Assembly (NCBI GenBank): GCA_019359315.1 | Contig: JAHHHO010000016.1 | Location: forward strand, 1-64,000 | Direction of reading: 5' to 3' | Length of the DNA: 64,000 nucleotides | Source: Myxacorys californica WJT36-NPBG1 | GTDB lineage: Bacteria; Cyanobacteriota; Cyanobacteriia; Leptolyngbyales; Leptolyngbyaceae | Part shown: one piece after another, positions 36,568-44,955 of the stretch | Position numbering within the stretch: position 1 is the first letter of the stretch | Layout: each line of letters starts with the position of its first letter | The notes under the pieces: generated by a model | Databases searched by the model: none | What the model was told of the DNA's origin: nothing | The model's input: the letters and a program-made list of their open reading frames with translations, nothing else | Translations under genes and position numbers: made by a program

Positions 36568-37311
36568 ATGCCTATTCCTCTCCTTGAGTACAAACCGTCT
36601 TCGCAAAATCAGCGCGTCGAAGGTTACGAAGTTCCGAGTGAAGATACGCCCTATATCTATCGTCTAGAAGACTGCGCGGATCAGAGCGATATTACGGCTC
36701 TGATCTGGTCAGCCTATCGTCAGGTCTTTAGTGAGCACGTGATTCTCAAGAGCAATCGTCAGACCAATTTAGAGTCCCAGCTTAAGAATCGGACGATTAC
36801 TGTTCGCGATTTTGTTCGTGGCTTGGCGAAGTCTGAAACGTTTCGCCGATTGGTGATCGAAAAGAATTCTAATTACCGTTTGGTTGATCTAGCGTTGAAG
36901 CGATTGCTTGGTCGTGCGGCATACAACCAAGCAGAAGAAATCTCTTGGTCGATCAAGATCGCCACCTTGGGATGGGATAACTTTGTTGATGCGATCGTCG
37001 ATAGTGACGAATACTCACAGTCGTTTGGCGATAACACGGTTCCCTATCAGCGCCGTCGGTATAACAATCGCCCGTTTAATCTCGTGACTCCAAGCTATGG
37101 TGACTACTGGCGCGATAAAGAAACCGAAGGTCGCTACAAGTGGGGTGACATCTCTAACTTCCGCGATATGGCGCGATCAGTGACCGTGAATCCAGTGCAG
37201 TATCAGCCTGTATCCACGGCCAACATTGCCATTCCTGATATGACTCGCGATCGCGTTGCCCCTGGAACAGCAGCCTCAATCAGTACTGGCTCTAATTTTC
37301 CGTTGCGCTAA
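36568..37311 (+). CDS. cpcG: phycobilisome rod-core linker CpcG (second copy)
   Basis: A protein of 247 residues. PIPLLEYKPSSQNQRVEGYE opens a full CpcG linker domain ([60 protein letters not shown]). A short C-terminal region ends with SNFPLR, and no membrane helix is present. It attaches rods to the allophycocyanin core. The spacer before it (36436-36567) has GGAATGAGGAATGAAGG-like direct and inverse repeats and no gene. Confidence 0.94.
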   Translation: MPIPLLEYKPSSQNQRVEGYEVPSEDTPYIYRLEDCADQSDITALIWSAYRQVFSEHVILKSNRQTNLESQLKNRTITVRDFVRGLAKSETFRRLVIEKNSNYRLVDLALKRLLGRAAYNQAEEISWSIKIATLGWDNFVDAIVDSDEYSQSFGDNTVPYQRRRYNNRPFNLVTPSYGDYWRDKETEGRYKWGDISNFRDMARSVTVNPVQYQPVSTANIAIPDMTRDRVAPGTAASISTGSNFPLR

Positions 37312-37413
37312 GCGTAACGGTTGCGTCCTCGACGCGAGATAATAGTGTGACGTGGATGATACATCCATTCTTCAAAACAGACTTACCTTATTTATTACGG
37401 GGGAGATTCTGGC

Positions 37414-38169
37414 ATGGCATTGCCCTTACTCGACTATAAGCCCACGACTCAAAATCACCGAGTCAAGAACTTCGGCAAGGTGGATCAAAACGAAGATACG
37501 CCCTATATCTACCGGCTGGAAGACATCGGTTCTTCAACCGAAATGGAAGCGCTCATCTGGGCGTGTTATCGGCAAGTGTTCAGTGAACATGAAACGCTAA
37601 AGTTTAACCGTCAGATCACATCTGAAACTCGCTTGAGAAACGGTTCGATTACGGTGCGTGGATTCATTGCTGAATTAGCAAAGTCTAGCCGGTTCTACAG
37701 CACTGTTGTCGAAGTCAACAACAATTATCGCTTGGTGCAGATTTGCCTCAAGCGTTTCTTGGGTCGTGACTCTTATAACAAAGACGAAGAGATCGCTTGG
37801 TCAATCAAAATTGCCACCAAGGGTTTTAAGGGTTTTGTGGATGAGTTGCTCAATAGCGAAGAATATACGGCAGCGTTTGGGGAGTACACGGTTCCCTATC
37901 AGCGTCGTCGGATGGAAGGTCGCCCGTTTAATCTGGTGACGCCTCGCTATGGCGAAGACTTCCGCGAAACGGCTGGAACGGTGAAGACCGACTGGCAGTT
38001 TGTGGTGAAAAACTTCTCTGCTAAGAAGTTCCAAGAGCGTCAGTTGGCAGAAGGCGATCCTCGCAAGTATCGCGATATGGCAGCTTCAGTGTCGAACAAG
38101 GGCAACTACGCTCAAAGTGTCTCGGCATCTAGCATCGACTACCTGAACAAAGTGCCTCGTCGGAAATAA
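37414..38169 (+). CDS. cpcG: phycobilisome rod-core linker CpcG (third copy)
   Basis: A protein of 251 residues. [20 protein letters not shown] starts the linker domain, which continues [40 protein letters not shown] and [21 protein letters not shown]. The C-terminal 75 residues differ from the other two copies. No membrane helix is present. A GGGGGAG ribosome site lies just upstream. It is the last gene of the operon, with a hairpin and T-run following. Three rod-core linkers could give each core position its own adaptor. Confidence 0.94.
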   Translation: MALPLLDYKPTTQNHRVKNFGKVDQNEDTPYIYRLEDIGSSTEMEALIWACYRQVFSEHETLKFNRQITSETRLRNGSITVRGFIAELAKSSRFYSTVVEVNNNYRLVQICLKRFLGRDSYNKDEEIAWSIKIATKGFKGFVDELLNSEEYTAAFGEYTVPYQRRRMEGRPFNLVTPRYGEDFRETAGTVKTDWQFVVKNFSAKKFQERQLAEGDPRKYRDMAASVSNKGNYAQSVSASSIDYLNKVPRRK

Positions 38170-38193
38170 CGAGACATTCTTATCGGTTCAAAC

Positions 38194-38274
38194 TTGGGTT
38201 TGATTTCTATTTATATTGCGTCGCGGAGTCATTCTGCGATCGCGATGTAAGCAGAGATCAAACCCAAATTTTTT
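38194..38274 (+). terminator. terminator after the cpc operon
   Basis: TTGGGTTTGAT (38194-38204) pairs with ATCAAACCCAA (38257-38267), followed by ATTTTTTG. The loop is long (52 bases, itself GC-rich and partly self-complementary). Confidence 0.75.
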
Positions 38275-38292
38275 GCTTAGAGCACTAATCTG

Positions 38293-38464
38293 CTCCCATC
38301 TTCTATTTTACTCTTAAGAAAGAGTTGAATGAGGTAATTCTGTCTTTATGGTTAGATTAACTTTCATAAATTTGATCTCTCCCATCTTCTATTTCACTCT
38401 TAAGAAAGCGTTGAATAAGGTAATTCTGTCTTTATGGTTGAATTAACTTTCATAAATTTGATAT
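38293..38464. repeat. two tandem copies of an 86-bp unit
   Basis: Both copies begin CTCCCATCTTCTATTT (38293 and 38379) and end ...CATAAATTTGAT. They differ at only a few bases. They lie between the cpc terminator and the MITE-like element, in non-coding DNA. Function unknown. Confidence 0.85.
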
Positions 38465-38471
38465 ATGTCTA

Positions 38472-38575
38472 TCGCCATAGGAGTTAAGATGCAGCCTCAA
38501 TTGCTTGCATCACCTTCTGACGCAAGTCGTAACTGTAAGCTTTTGCGATCACGGGGGACCAAACTCCTATGGCGA
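38472..38575 (-). mobile_element. IS630-derived MITE-like element
   Basis: Inverted ends TCGCCATAGGAGTT (38472-38485) and AACTCCTATGGCGA (38562-38575) enclose about 76 bases. Read on the minus strand, the inside gives AKAYSYDLRQKVMQAIE and then a stop. That is the start of a cyanobacterial IS630-type transposase. An internally deleted IS630 relative is the simplest explanation. Confidence 0.7.
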
Positions 38576-38602
38576 CAGCTATAAAGTGCAGCTTTGCCAC
38601 CC

Positions 38603-38632
38603 AAAAAAGGAGATAGTTATTAAACTATCCCC
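38603..38632 (-). terminator. rho-independent terminator of the chemotaxis operon
   Basis: On the minus strand GGGGATAGTT/AACTATCTCC forms a ten-base stem with a TAAT loop, followed by TTTTTT, 50 bases past the CheA stop codon. Confidence 0.85.
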
Positions 38633-38681
38633 TACCAAATTCCACCCAAATTCCACTGAGATTAATTAATCTTGAGGGAAA

Positions 38682-41600
38682 TTAGCCATTGCTAGCAAGC
38701 AAGACTTCACCTTTCAGCATTCGTTGAGCAGCATCCAACAGAGCCTCTTCTAAGTAGGGCTTAGTAAAATATCCACTAGCTCCCAATGATGCCGCCATTT
38801 GCCGGTGACGATCCGCCCCGCGTGAGGTCAACATCGCGATCGGTAAGTTGCTCAAGTTGGGGTCTTTCTGAATTCTCGAAAGGAATTCTAATCCATCCAT
38901 TCTTGGCATTTCGATGTCGCAGAACACAATATCACACGGCAATCCTGACCGTAGCTTCTCCCAAGCTTCCTGACCATCGCGAGCTTGCTCTACTCGATAT
39001 CCAACCTTGTTAAACGTCATTGAAAGCAATTCGCGCACCGTAATCGAGTCATCCACAATCAGAACCATTGGCTCCGTCTTAGTGGTAATCGTTTCAGTCA
39101 CACCTTGGGCTGCACCTTGATCCCACATGCTGCCGACATCTCGACGGATACGACCGAGAGAGAGATCAATCAGTTCCAACACATCTGCGATCGGCATAAT
39201 CCGACCGTCTCCCAGAACGGTTGCACCTGCTACTCCCACTGGCTTTGGCACAGGGCCTTCGAGTTGCTTAATCACAATTTCCTGTTCGCCCAGCACCTGA
39301 TCCACTTGGAGGGCCAAGTAGTTGCCTGCACTTCGTAAAATCACGATCGATACCATGTCATCGTCTTGACTCCCGCCATAAACCGTGCCTCGGCTGAGAT
39401 GACGGCTGTAAGCGAGAAGCTCGTTGAGTGGACGAACAGGCAGCATGACATCCCGCCATGAAATAGAATGTTGTCCTTCAGCATTAGTTTGAAGACGCTC
39501 CTTGGGCACATCCAGCATGTCTTCAACACCGTCCATGGGGAAGGCAATCCGCGCGCGATCGCTGATGCAGCAAAGTGCCTTAGAGATACTAAGCGTCAAC
39601 GGCAACCGGATCGTGAATGTCGTTCCCTTACCCTGCACAGAATCTGTATTAATTGCGCCGCGAATCTCGCTTAGGCTCGTTCGCACAACATCCATACCGA
39701 CTCCACGCCCTGAGAAGTCATCCGCCTGATCTTTCGTGCTAAAGCCAGGATGGAAAAGCAAATCGTAGATGTCTAATCGAGACAGAGTTTGAGCTTCTGC
39801 CGAGGTGATTAAGCCCTTCTCGATCGCTTTTATTTTCACCCGCTCAATATCAATTCCAGCCCCATCGTCAGAGACCGAAAGTACCGTTTGGTTACCTTGG
39901 TGAAAAGCACGAATCGTAATTTGTCCCGTTGGAGCTTTTCCTGCCCGTTGTCGCACTTCCGGGGATTCGATTCCATGAGTAATGGCGTTGTTTACCAGAT
40001 GGGTCAGAGGATCGTAGAGATGCTCCAAAATCATCTTGTCAATTAGCGTATCTCGACCGTCAATAACCAATTCGGCTTGTCTACCGCACTTCATCGCGAT
40101 ATCACGCACAGCACGAGGCAACCGATCCGCCGCTTGCGCAAAGGGAACCATTCGAGAGCGGGTCAATCCTTCCTGAAGCTGGGTTGTGACTTGCCGGAAC
40201 ATACGAGTCACTTGATCGGTTTCATCGACGATGAACTCAATGTCAGACGCCGATTCCCGGACTCTCACAATTAGTTCAATCATCTCTTGAGACAGAGAGT
40301 GAAAGCCCGTAAAGCGATCCATTTCTAGAGGATCGTACTCTACCCCAGTAGGACTTGTGTCATTACTATGACGCTCAGGCGAACCAAACGGCGCGCGATG
40401 ATGTTGACGACTGGCTAACAAAGAGCTTTCGAGCAGCGATCGCTCATACAAATCTTGCATCCGTTGACCAACATCACTTAGCTGCTGCACCTGATACAGC
40501 AGGTTATCCAGCGATTGCCTCAGGCGTTCTTGGTCTTGCTCTAAGCTATTGCGATTGACAACGAGTTCCCCGACAAGGTTGCTCAGATTGTCGAGGTGTT
40601 TCACCGGAACTCGCATAGTCTGTTCGCTTAGTCCCTTAGTAGGACGAGGCGCACGACGTCCTGATGAAGCGACAGTTCGACCTTTGACGGCTGGAGAGCC
40701 TCCCATCGCGTTGTTGGTGTCCTCCAACATCTTCTCTAAATCATCAAACTCTGTATCTACCTCAGAAGACTCGATGAAGGAGGTTTGTGAAGTTACTGAC
40801 GCATCAGGTGCATCAGACAGAAGCAACTCTAGATCCGCAAAGTTGTCAAAGTCGTCCTCGGCTGCCAGGTTAGATGCTGCAAGGTCGTCGTTCAGGAATA
40901 CATCAAGGTTATCGAAGGAGCTGGTCGCCTCTAGTAACTGATCGAGATTATCTAAATCGTCCGTTGTTGGCGAACCAGAGTTCTCGAACAAGCCTTCATC
41001 TAACAAACTATCTTCATCCAGCAGACTATCTATATTTAGAGCATTTAGAGCATCAAGTTCTACCTCATCTGAGGCTGACGCTGATAGCTCCTGCTGTGGG
41101 ATTAGGTTATCTAAAGAAGTAGTTGCTGCCTCTGCAATTTCAGCCTCTACAAGTGGATCAAACTCCTGCTCAACAGCATCACTAGGAGCATCATTGAGCA
41201 AGCTCTCTAGGTCTTCGAGACGATCAGGGGCTTCTGTAGATAACTCCAGATCGTCTAAGCTCAGCTCCAAAAGTTCAGAGTCTACATCATCAATCTTTAA
41301 ATCTGTACTTAGATCCGGACCCTCAAAGTCTAAATCACCACTTGCTAAACCTAAAGATGGCTCTTCCAGATCTAGACCCTCAAACTCTAAGTTCATACTA
41401 GAGTTGTCTATTGAATAGGCCACCTCATCTGTACTCAGATCCAGACCCTCAAAGTCTAAATCATCACTTGCTAAACCTAAAGATGGCTCTTCCAGATCTA
41501 AACCCTCAAACTCTAAGCTGGTACTAGAATTGTCTATTGAATAGGCCACCTCATCCAAACTGTTCAGGTCAGATTTATGCAACAGTTCATTTTGAGTATC

Positions 41601-44600
41601 TGAAGGGAACGCCACTTCTTCAGGCGTTTCGCTCAGAGAGAAGTCTAGGTCTTCTAGATTGGGAAAAGAAGCATCCCCAAAAATCTTTTCAGAACTTTCG
41701 GGAACATCAGCCATTAAGCTGCTTAAGAAGTCATCATTCAAAGAAAGCTCAGTGCTAGAAGTCTCCTCTGACGGAGGTATCTGTTCTAAAAGCAATGACT
41801 CATCTAGACTGAATAGCTCATCAATTTCGGTTGATTCTAAACTTAATAAACCGTCAGGGTTAGCAGATAGCTCTTCTACATCTATTTCCAGAGATTCTAT
41901 TTCTACAGCATCGAATAAATCAGACGGAGCTTCTATGTCTAGCTCAACTGTCTCTAGCTCAACTGTTTCGGCAACCAGCGAATGTGAATTGTTAGCTTCT
42001 GGCTCTACTGTCTCAAAATCATCATCGAGTAGTCCGCCTAGTTGCTCCGCCAAGCTAGAAGTGCTACCAAACTCATCATTAACCAGACTTTCAGTTTCAA
42101 ATAACCCATTTAGCTCTGTTGGAGAAAACTCTATTTCTAGTGAATCTGGCCCTAGGGCAGAATTCAGCGTAACGGTTTCATCTATCAAGTCATCTAAATT
42201 ATCTAAACTAACTGTTTCTGAAAAATCATCGTTTAGCCCTTCTACTTCTAAATCGAGTTCCACTAGCAAAGAAGCTTCTGTGTTGGTTTGATTCAGTAAC
42301 TCGTCTACACTATTTGGATCGAGTGTTTCTGAATCTAGAAGATGATTATCCAAACTCTCCAAGTCTAGTGTGAAATTTGTCTCAGCATCAGGATGAACAC
42401 CCAAAGATCGTTCGTTGGACAACTCCACTAATTCATCAAGCTGTAAATTAGAAAGCTGTAAATTAGATTCTGCACTCAGTAAGTTATCTATTGAGCTGAG
42501 CTCGTCTAAGCTTAGTGAGAATTCTGATAAATTTTCTGACTCACGCTCTACTTGTTCTTCTGTGAATGCAGACTCGATTAGCAGAGCATTATCTTCTAAG
42601 ACAAAATTCAAAAGATCTAGCGGATCAAATTGTCCTGTCTCTGTTTCAACTGATGTCTCAACTGAATGAGTCACTTCTAGGCCAGCATTTAGGTCATCTA
42701 AAATTAGTTCATCTAAATCATTCGCATTTTGAGCATCTGCGTTTTCAAAAGGAACGTTTAACTCCAAATTTTCTAAATCGAAAAGAGAACTTAATTGAGT
42801 ATCGTTCCATGGATCGCTCAAGTTCGAGATATCTATAGAACTGCCCTCAGAGATAGAGTCTGAGATCGCAGACCCCATCAATTCATCGATTGAATCACTC
42901 TTCTCAAAAACGGAGTCAACCTCTGAGTTCTCAAAAGGAGTGAGATTTTCTTCCAAACTGTTGAATGCATCAAGTGAAGCTTCAACATCAACATTGACGG
43001 GCAATGCTTCAAATAACCCACTCAGGTCAAGCTCATTAAGAAGAGAGTCGCTTGAGAAAGAATTATTCTGCAAACTATTAACGGCATCGAACGTTAAATC
43101 ACTCTCGTCTAACCCTGCAAATAATTCACCGAGATTGGTGAGCGAATCAGACGTCTCCTCTGTCTCAAGTTGAGCAAATTCCACATCTAAGCTATTAGGA
43201 TCAAGCTCTACTGCATCAGACGCTGCTGAATCTGCTGAAATACTGTCACTTAAGGCGCTGATATCTACTGATAAATCTTCACCTGTGGCCAGCATTTCAG
43301 ACGACGGCACAGACAGTTCAAAACTATCGCTTGTTGCGTTAGAAGCATCAAAAGCTTCTAGTAAAGCGTCTCCAAACAAACTACTTAAATCGTCATCTGA
43401 GCCGGCCAATGTAGCTTCGTTAGTGACAGGTGTATTAAATAATAGGTCTGAAAAGTCGTTTGTGTTCCCATCAAATCCATTAGAGCCATCAGGCTCAGAG
43501 CTGGCAGGAGCAGCGCTAATCACTTCTTCCTTCTGCCAAGTTGAGCCTAGATCTGGAACTTCTCCTTCAAAAAGGTCAGCCAAACTGTTCAACTCTGCCA
43601 TACCCATTTCTGGTCCATTGCGATTGGCTTCACCAAGCGCTGAGGGATCGCGCAGTGTTTCACTGACTTCATCAGTACTAACAGAGGCAAAATCGGATAG
43701 GTCAAACAGACTATCAAAATTCAAATCAGCCGATTCTGCATCAGCAGGCGTTGTTGCGGCCACATCGAACTCGCTAAGGTCCAGCGTAAAGGAGTCAGCC
43801 TCCGCCAAATCGAAGTCGCTGAAATCGAGTTCGTTTGTCGCTTCTAGACCATCTGCTATGGCGAAGAAGCTCGCCAGATCCGAATCTACTGAGGATTCGG
43901 TTTGAGCTGGAACTAACGCTTGTAATTCACTGCTAGGAGCAATTTCCTGTGCTCGTCCCAGAAGTACTAAATCCTGCGCCTGCTTAATGTCCTTCAGAAC
44001 AATAGGTGCTAGGGATCGATAAGAATTTTCAGAGTGCGCGATCGCTAGTCGGGTCACTTCTAGCAAATTGATCCACTGCGTTAAGCCAAACGCTTCGCCT
44101 AGATCCCTCAAACCCTGGCAGAAATCTTGTAAGCGATCGCGACCATCCGACAGCATTTCTGCCTGCCGAAATAATTGCAACATCTCCCGTAATTGCATTG
44201 GAACATCAGTTTGAAAAATCAACACCAACGCATGAGCGTCCAACTGTGTTTCAGCCTGGATGATAGTTTCTCGGTCAGCACTGGGTCGTGACGGCTCTAA
44301 TGTTGCCGCCTGACGTTCTAGCAACGTAAAGTATTGGCTAAGTTCTTCAAAGACGGGCTGAGCCGCTGTCATTGCCTCATCTGCGGCTTCATCTGTCAAT
44401 CCGGCTGGCGTTGGCAGTTGCTCTAACAACGCTTGCAACGTGTCAAAAACCTGTAATAAAAGAGTTTCTAGCTTTTGATCAGGCTTGATTCTAGGTGTTT
44501 CCTTTAAGATTTTGAAATAGTCTTCGAGGCGATGGGCAGTCTTTTGGATGCTGCTTAACCCCAACATAGCCGCTCCCCCTTTCACAGAGTGGGCTGCTCG

Positions 44601-44735
44601 AAACACCTCATTCACCATTTCTGGATCGTCAATGGTGCTTTGCAGATTCAACAAACCCTGCTCAAGGGTATTGAGGTGGTCTTTTGCCTCCTCAATAAAG
44701 TAGCCCATGATTCGCTGCTGTTGTTCCGGCTGCAT
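38682..44735 (-). CDS. hmpE: CheA-CheY hybrid kinase of the Hmp/Pil chemotaxis system
   Basis: A protein of 2,017 residues. The N-terminal Hpt domain has its phospho-acceptor His49 (FRAAHSVKGG). From about 270 to 1350 runs a very acidic, low-complexity segment of Ser/Leu/Asp/Glu repeats (NSLDELL, DFEGLDL types), including a 42-residue tandem duplication. Then come the CheA dimerisation part (about 1365), HATPase (NNAITHGIE, DDGAGIDIERV, FSGRGVGMDVV), CheW-like domain (about 1710-1860) and REC domain (CDIEMPRMDGLE). It is equivalent to HmpE/PilL/TaxAY1, which control type IV pili for gliding and phototaxis. It is the last gene of its operon. The insert makes it far longer than usual CheA hybrids. 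Confidence 0.93.
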   Translation of the reverse strand: MQPEQQQRIMGYFIEEAKDHLNTLEQGLLNLQSTIDDPEMVNEVFRAAHSVKGGAAMLGLSSIQKTAHRLEDYFKILKETPRIKPDQKLETLLLQVFDTLQALLEQLPTPAGLTDEAADEAMTAAQPVFEELSQYFTLLERQAATLEPSRPSADRETIIQAETQLDAHALVLIFQTDVPMQLREMLQLFRQAEMLSDGRDRLQDFCQGLRDLGEAFGLTQWINLLEVTRLAIAHSENSYRSLAPIVLKDIKQAQDLVLLGRAQEIAPSSELQALVPAQTESSVDSDLASFFAIADGLEATNELDFSDFDLAEADSFTLDLSEFDVAATTPADAESADLNFDSLFDLSDFASVSTDEVSETLRDPSALGEANRNGPEMGMAELNSLADLFEGEVPDLGSTWQKEEVISAAPASSEPDGSNGFDGNTNDFSDLLFNTPVTNEATLAGSDDDLSSLFGDALLEAFDASNATSDSFELSVPSSEMLATGEDLSVDISALSDSISADSAASDAVELDPNSLDVEFAQLETEETSDSLTNLGELFAGLDESDLTFDAVNSLQNNSFSSDSLLNELDLSGLFEALPVNVDVEASLDAFNSLEENLTPFENSEVDSVFEKSDSIDELMGSAISDSISEGSSIDISNLSDPWNDTQLSSLFDLENLELNVPFENADAQNANDLDELILDDLNAGLEVTHSVETSVETETGQFDPLDLLNFVLEDNALLIESAFTEEQVERESENLSEFSLSLDELSSIDNLLSAESNLQLSNLQLDELVELSNERSLGVHPDAETNFTLDLESLDNHLLDSETLDPNSVDELLNQTNTEASLLVELDLEVEGLNDDFSETVSLDNLDDLIDETVTLNSALGPDSLEIEFSPTELNGLFETESLVNDEFGSTSSLAEQLGGLLDDDFETVEPEANNSHSLVAETVELETVELDIEAPSDLFDAVEIESLEIDVEELSANPDGLLSLESTEIDELFSLDESLLLEQIPPSEETSSTELSLNDDFLSSLMADVPESSEKIFGDASFPNLEDLDFSLSETPEEVAFPSDTQNELLHKSDLNSLDEVAYSIDNSSTSLEFEGLDLEEPSLGLASDDLDFEGLDLSTDEVAYSIDNSSMNLEFEGLDLEEPSLGLASGDLDFEGPDLSTDLKIDDVDSELLELSLDDLELSTEAPDRLEDLESLLNDAPSDAVEQEFDPLVEAEIAEAATTSLDNLIPQQELSASASDEVELDALNALNIDSLLDEDSLLDEGLFENSGSPTTDDLDNLDQLLEATSSFDNLDVFLNDDLAASNLAAEDDFDNFADLELLLSDAPDASVTSQTSFIESSEVDTEFDDLEKMLEDTNNAMGGSPAVKGRTVASSGRRAPRPTKGLSEQTMRVPVKHLDNLSNLVGELVVNRNSLEQDQERLRQSLDNLLYQVQQLSDVGQRMQDLYERSLLESSLLASRQHHRAPFGSPERHSNDTSPTGVEYDPLEMDRFTGFHSLSQEMIELIVRVRESASDIEFIVDETDQVTRMFRQVTTQLQEGLTRSRMVPFAQAADRLPRAVRDIAMKCGRQAELVIDGRDTLIDKMILEHLYDPLTHLVNNAITHGIESPEVRQRAGKAPTGQITIRAFHQGNQTVLSVSDDGAGIDIERVKIKAIEKGLITSAEAQTLSRLDIYDLLFHPGFSTKDQADDFSGRGVGMDVVRTSLSEIRGAINTDSVQGKGTTFTIRLPLTLSISKALCCISDRARIAFPMDGVEDMLDVPKERLQTNAEGQHSISWRDVMLPVRPLNELLAYSRHLSRGTVYGGSQDDDMVSIVILRSAGNYLALQVDQVLGEQEIVIKQLEGPVPKPVGVAGATVLGDGRIMPIADVLELIDLSLGRIRRDVGSMWDQGAAQGVTETITTKTEPMVLIVDDSITVRELLSMTFNKVGYRVEQARDGQEAWEKLRSGLPCDIVFCDIEMPRMDGLEFLSRIQKDPNLSNLPIAMLTSRGADRHRQMAASLGASGYFTKPYLEEALLDAAQRMLKGEVLLASNG
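41305..41556 (-). repeat. 126-bp tandem duplication inside the CheA gene
   Basis: Two units of 126 bases (starting at 41305 and 41431) encode near-identical 42-residue blocks of the DEVAYSIDNSS...LEFEGLDLEEPSLGLAS type. The reading frame is kept. It shows how the acidic linker grows by in-frame duplication. Confidence 0.85.
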
Positions 44736-44955
44736 TGCAATGTCCCTTTCGTTAGATTGAGTGATCTCCGTCGGACCGTCTCCGTACGCGATGGAGCAAA
44801 GGTTTCAGAAGATGGATGACCTTTCCTAGAGGTGCGATCGCTGGGATAGATCATCCTATTGCTTAGACTCGATGCTCTGCGAAGCAATCAAATTCTAAGT
44901 TGTTGGCTTTACTGTAGCCGACGAATCCTAGATGAATGCACAAATTCTTCTGAAT

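Noticed and set aside
40549-43905. Several long plus-strand frames opposite the CheA gene (Ser/Lys/Leu-rich)
   Set aside because: Antisense shadows of the low-complexity acidic linker; no start signals.
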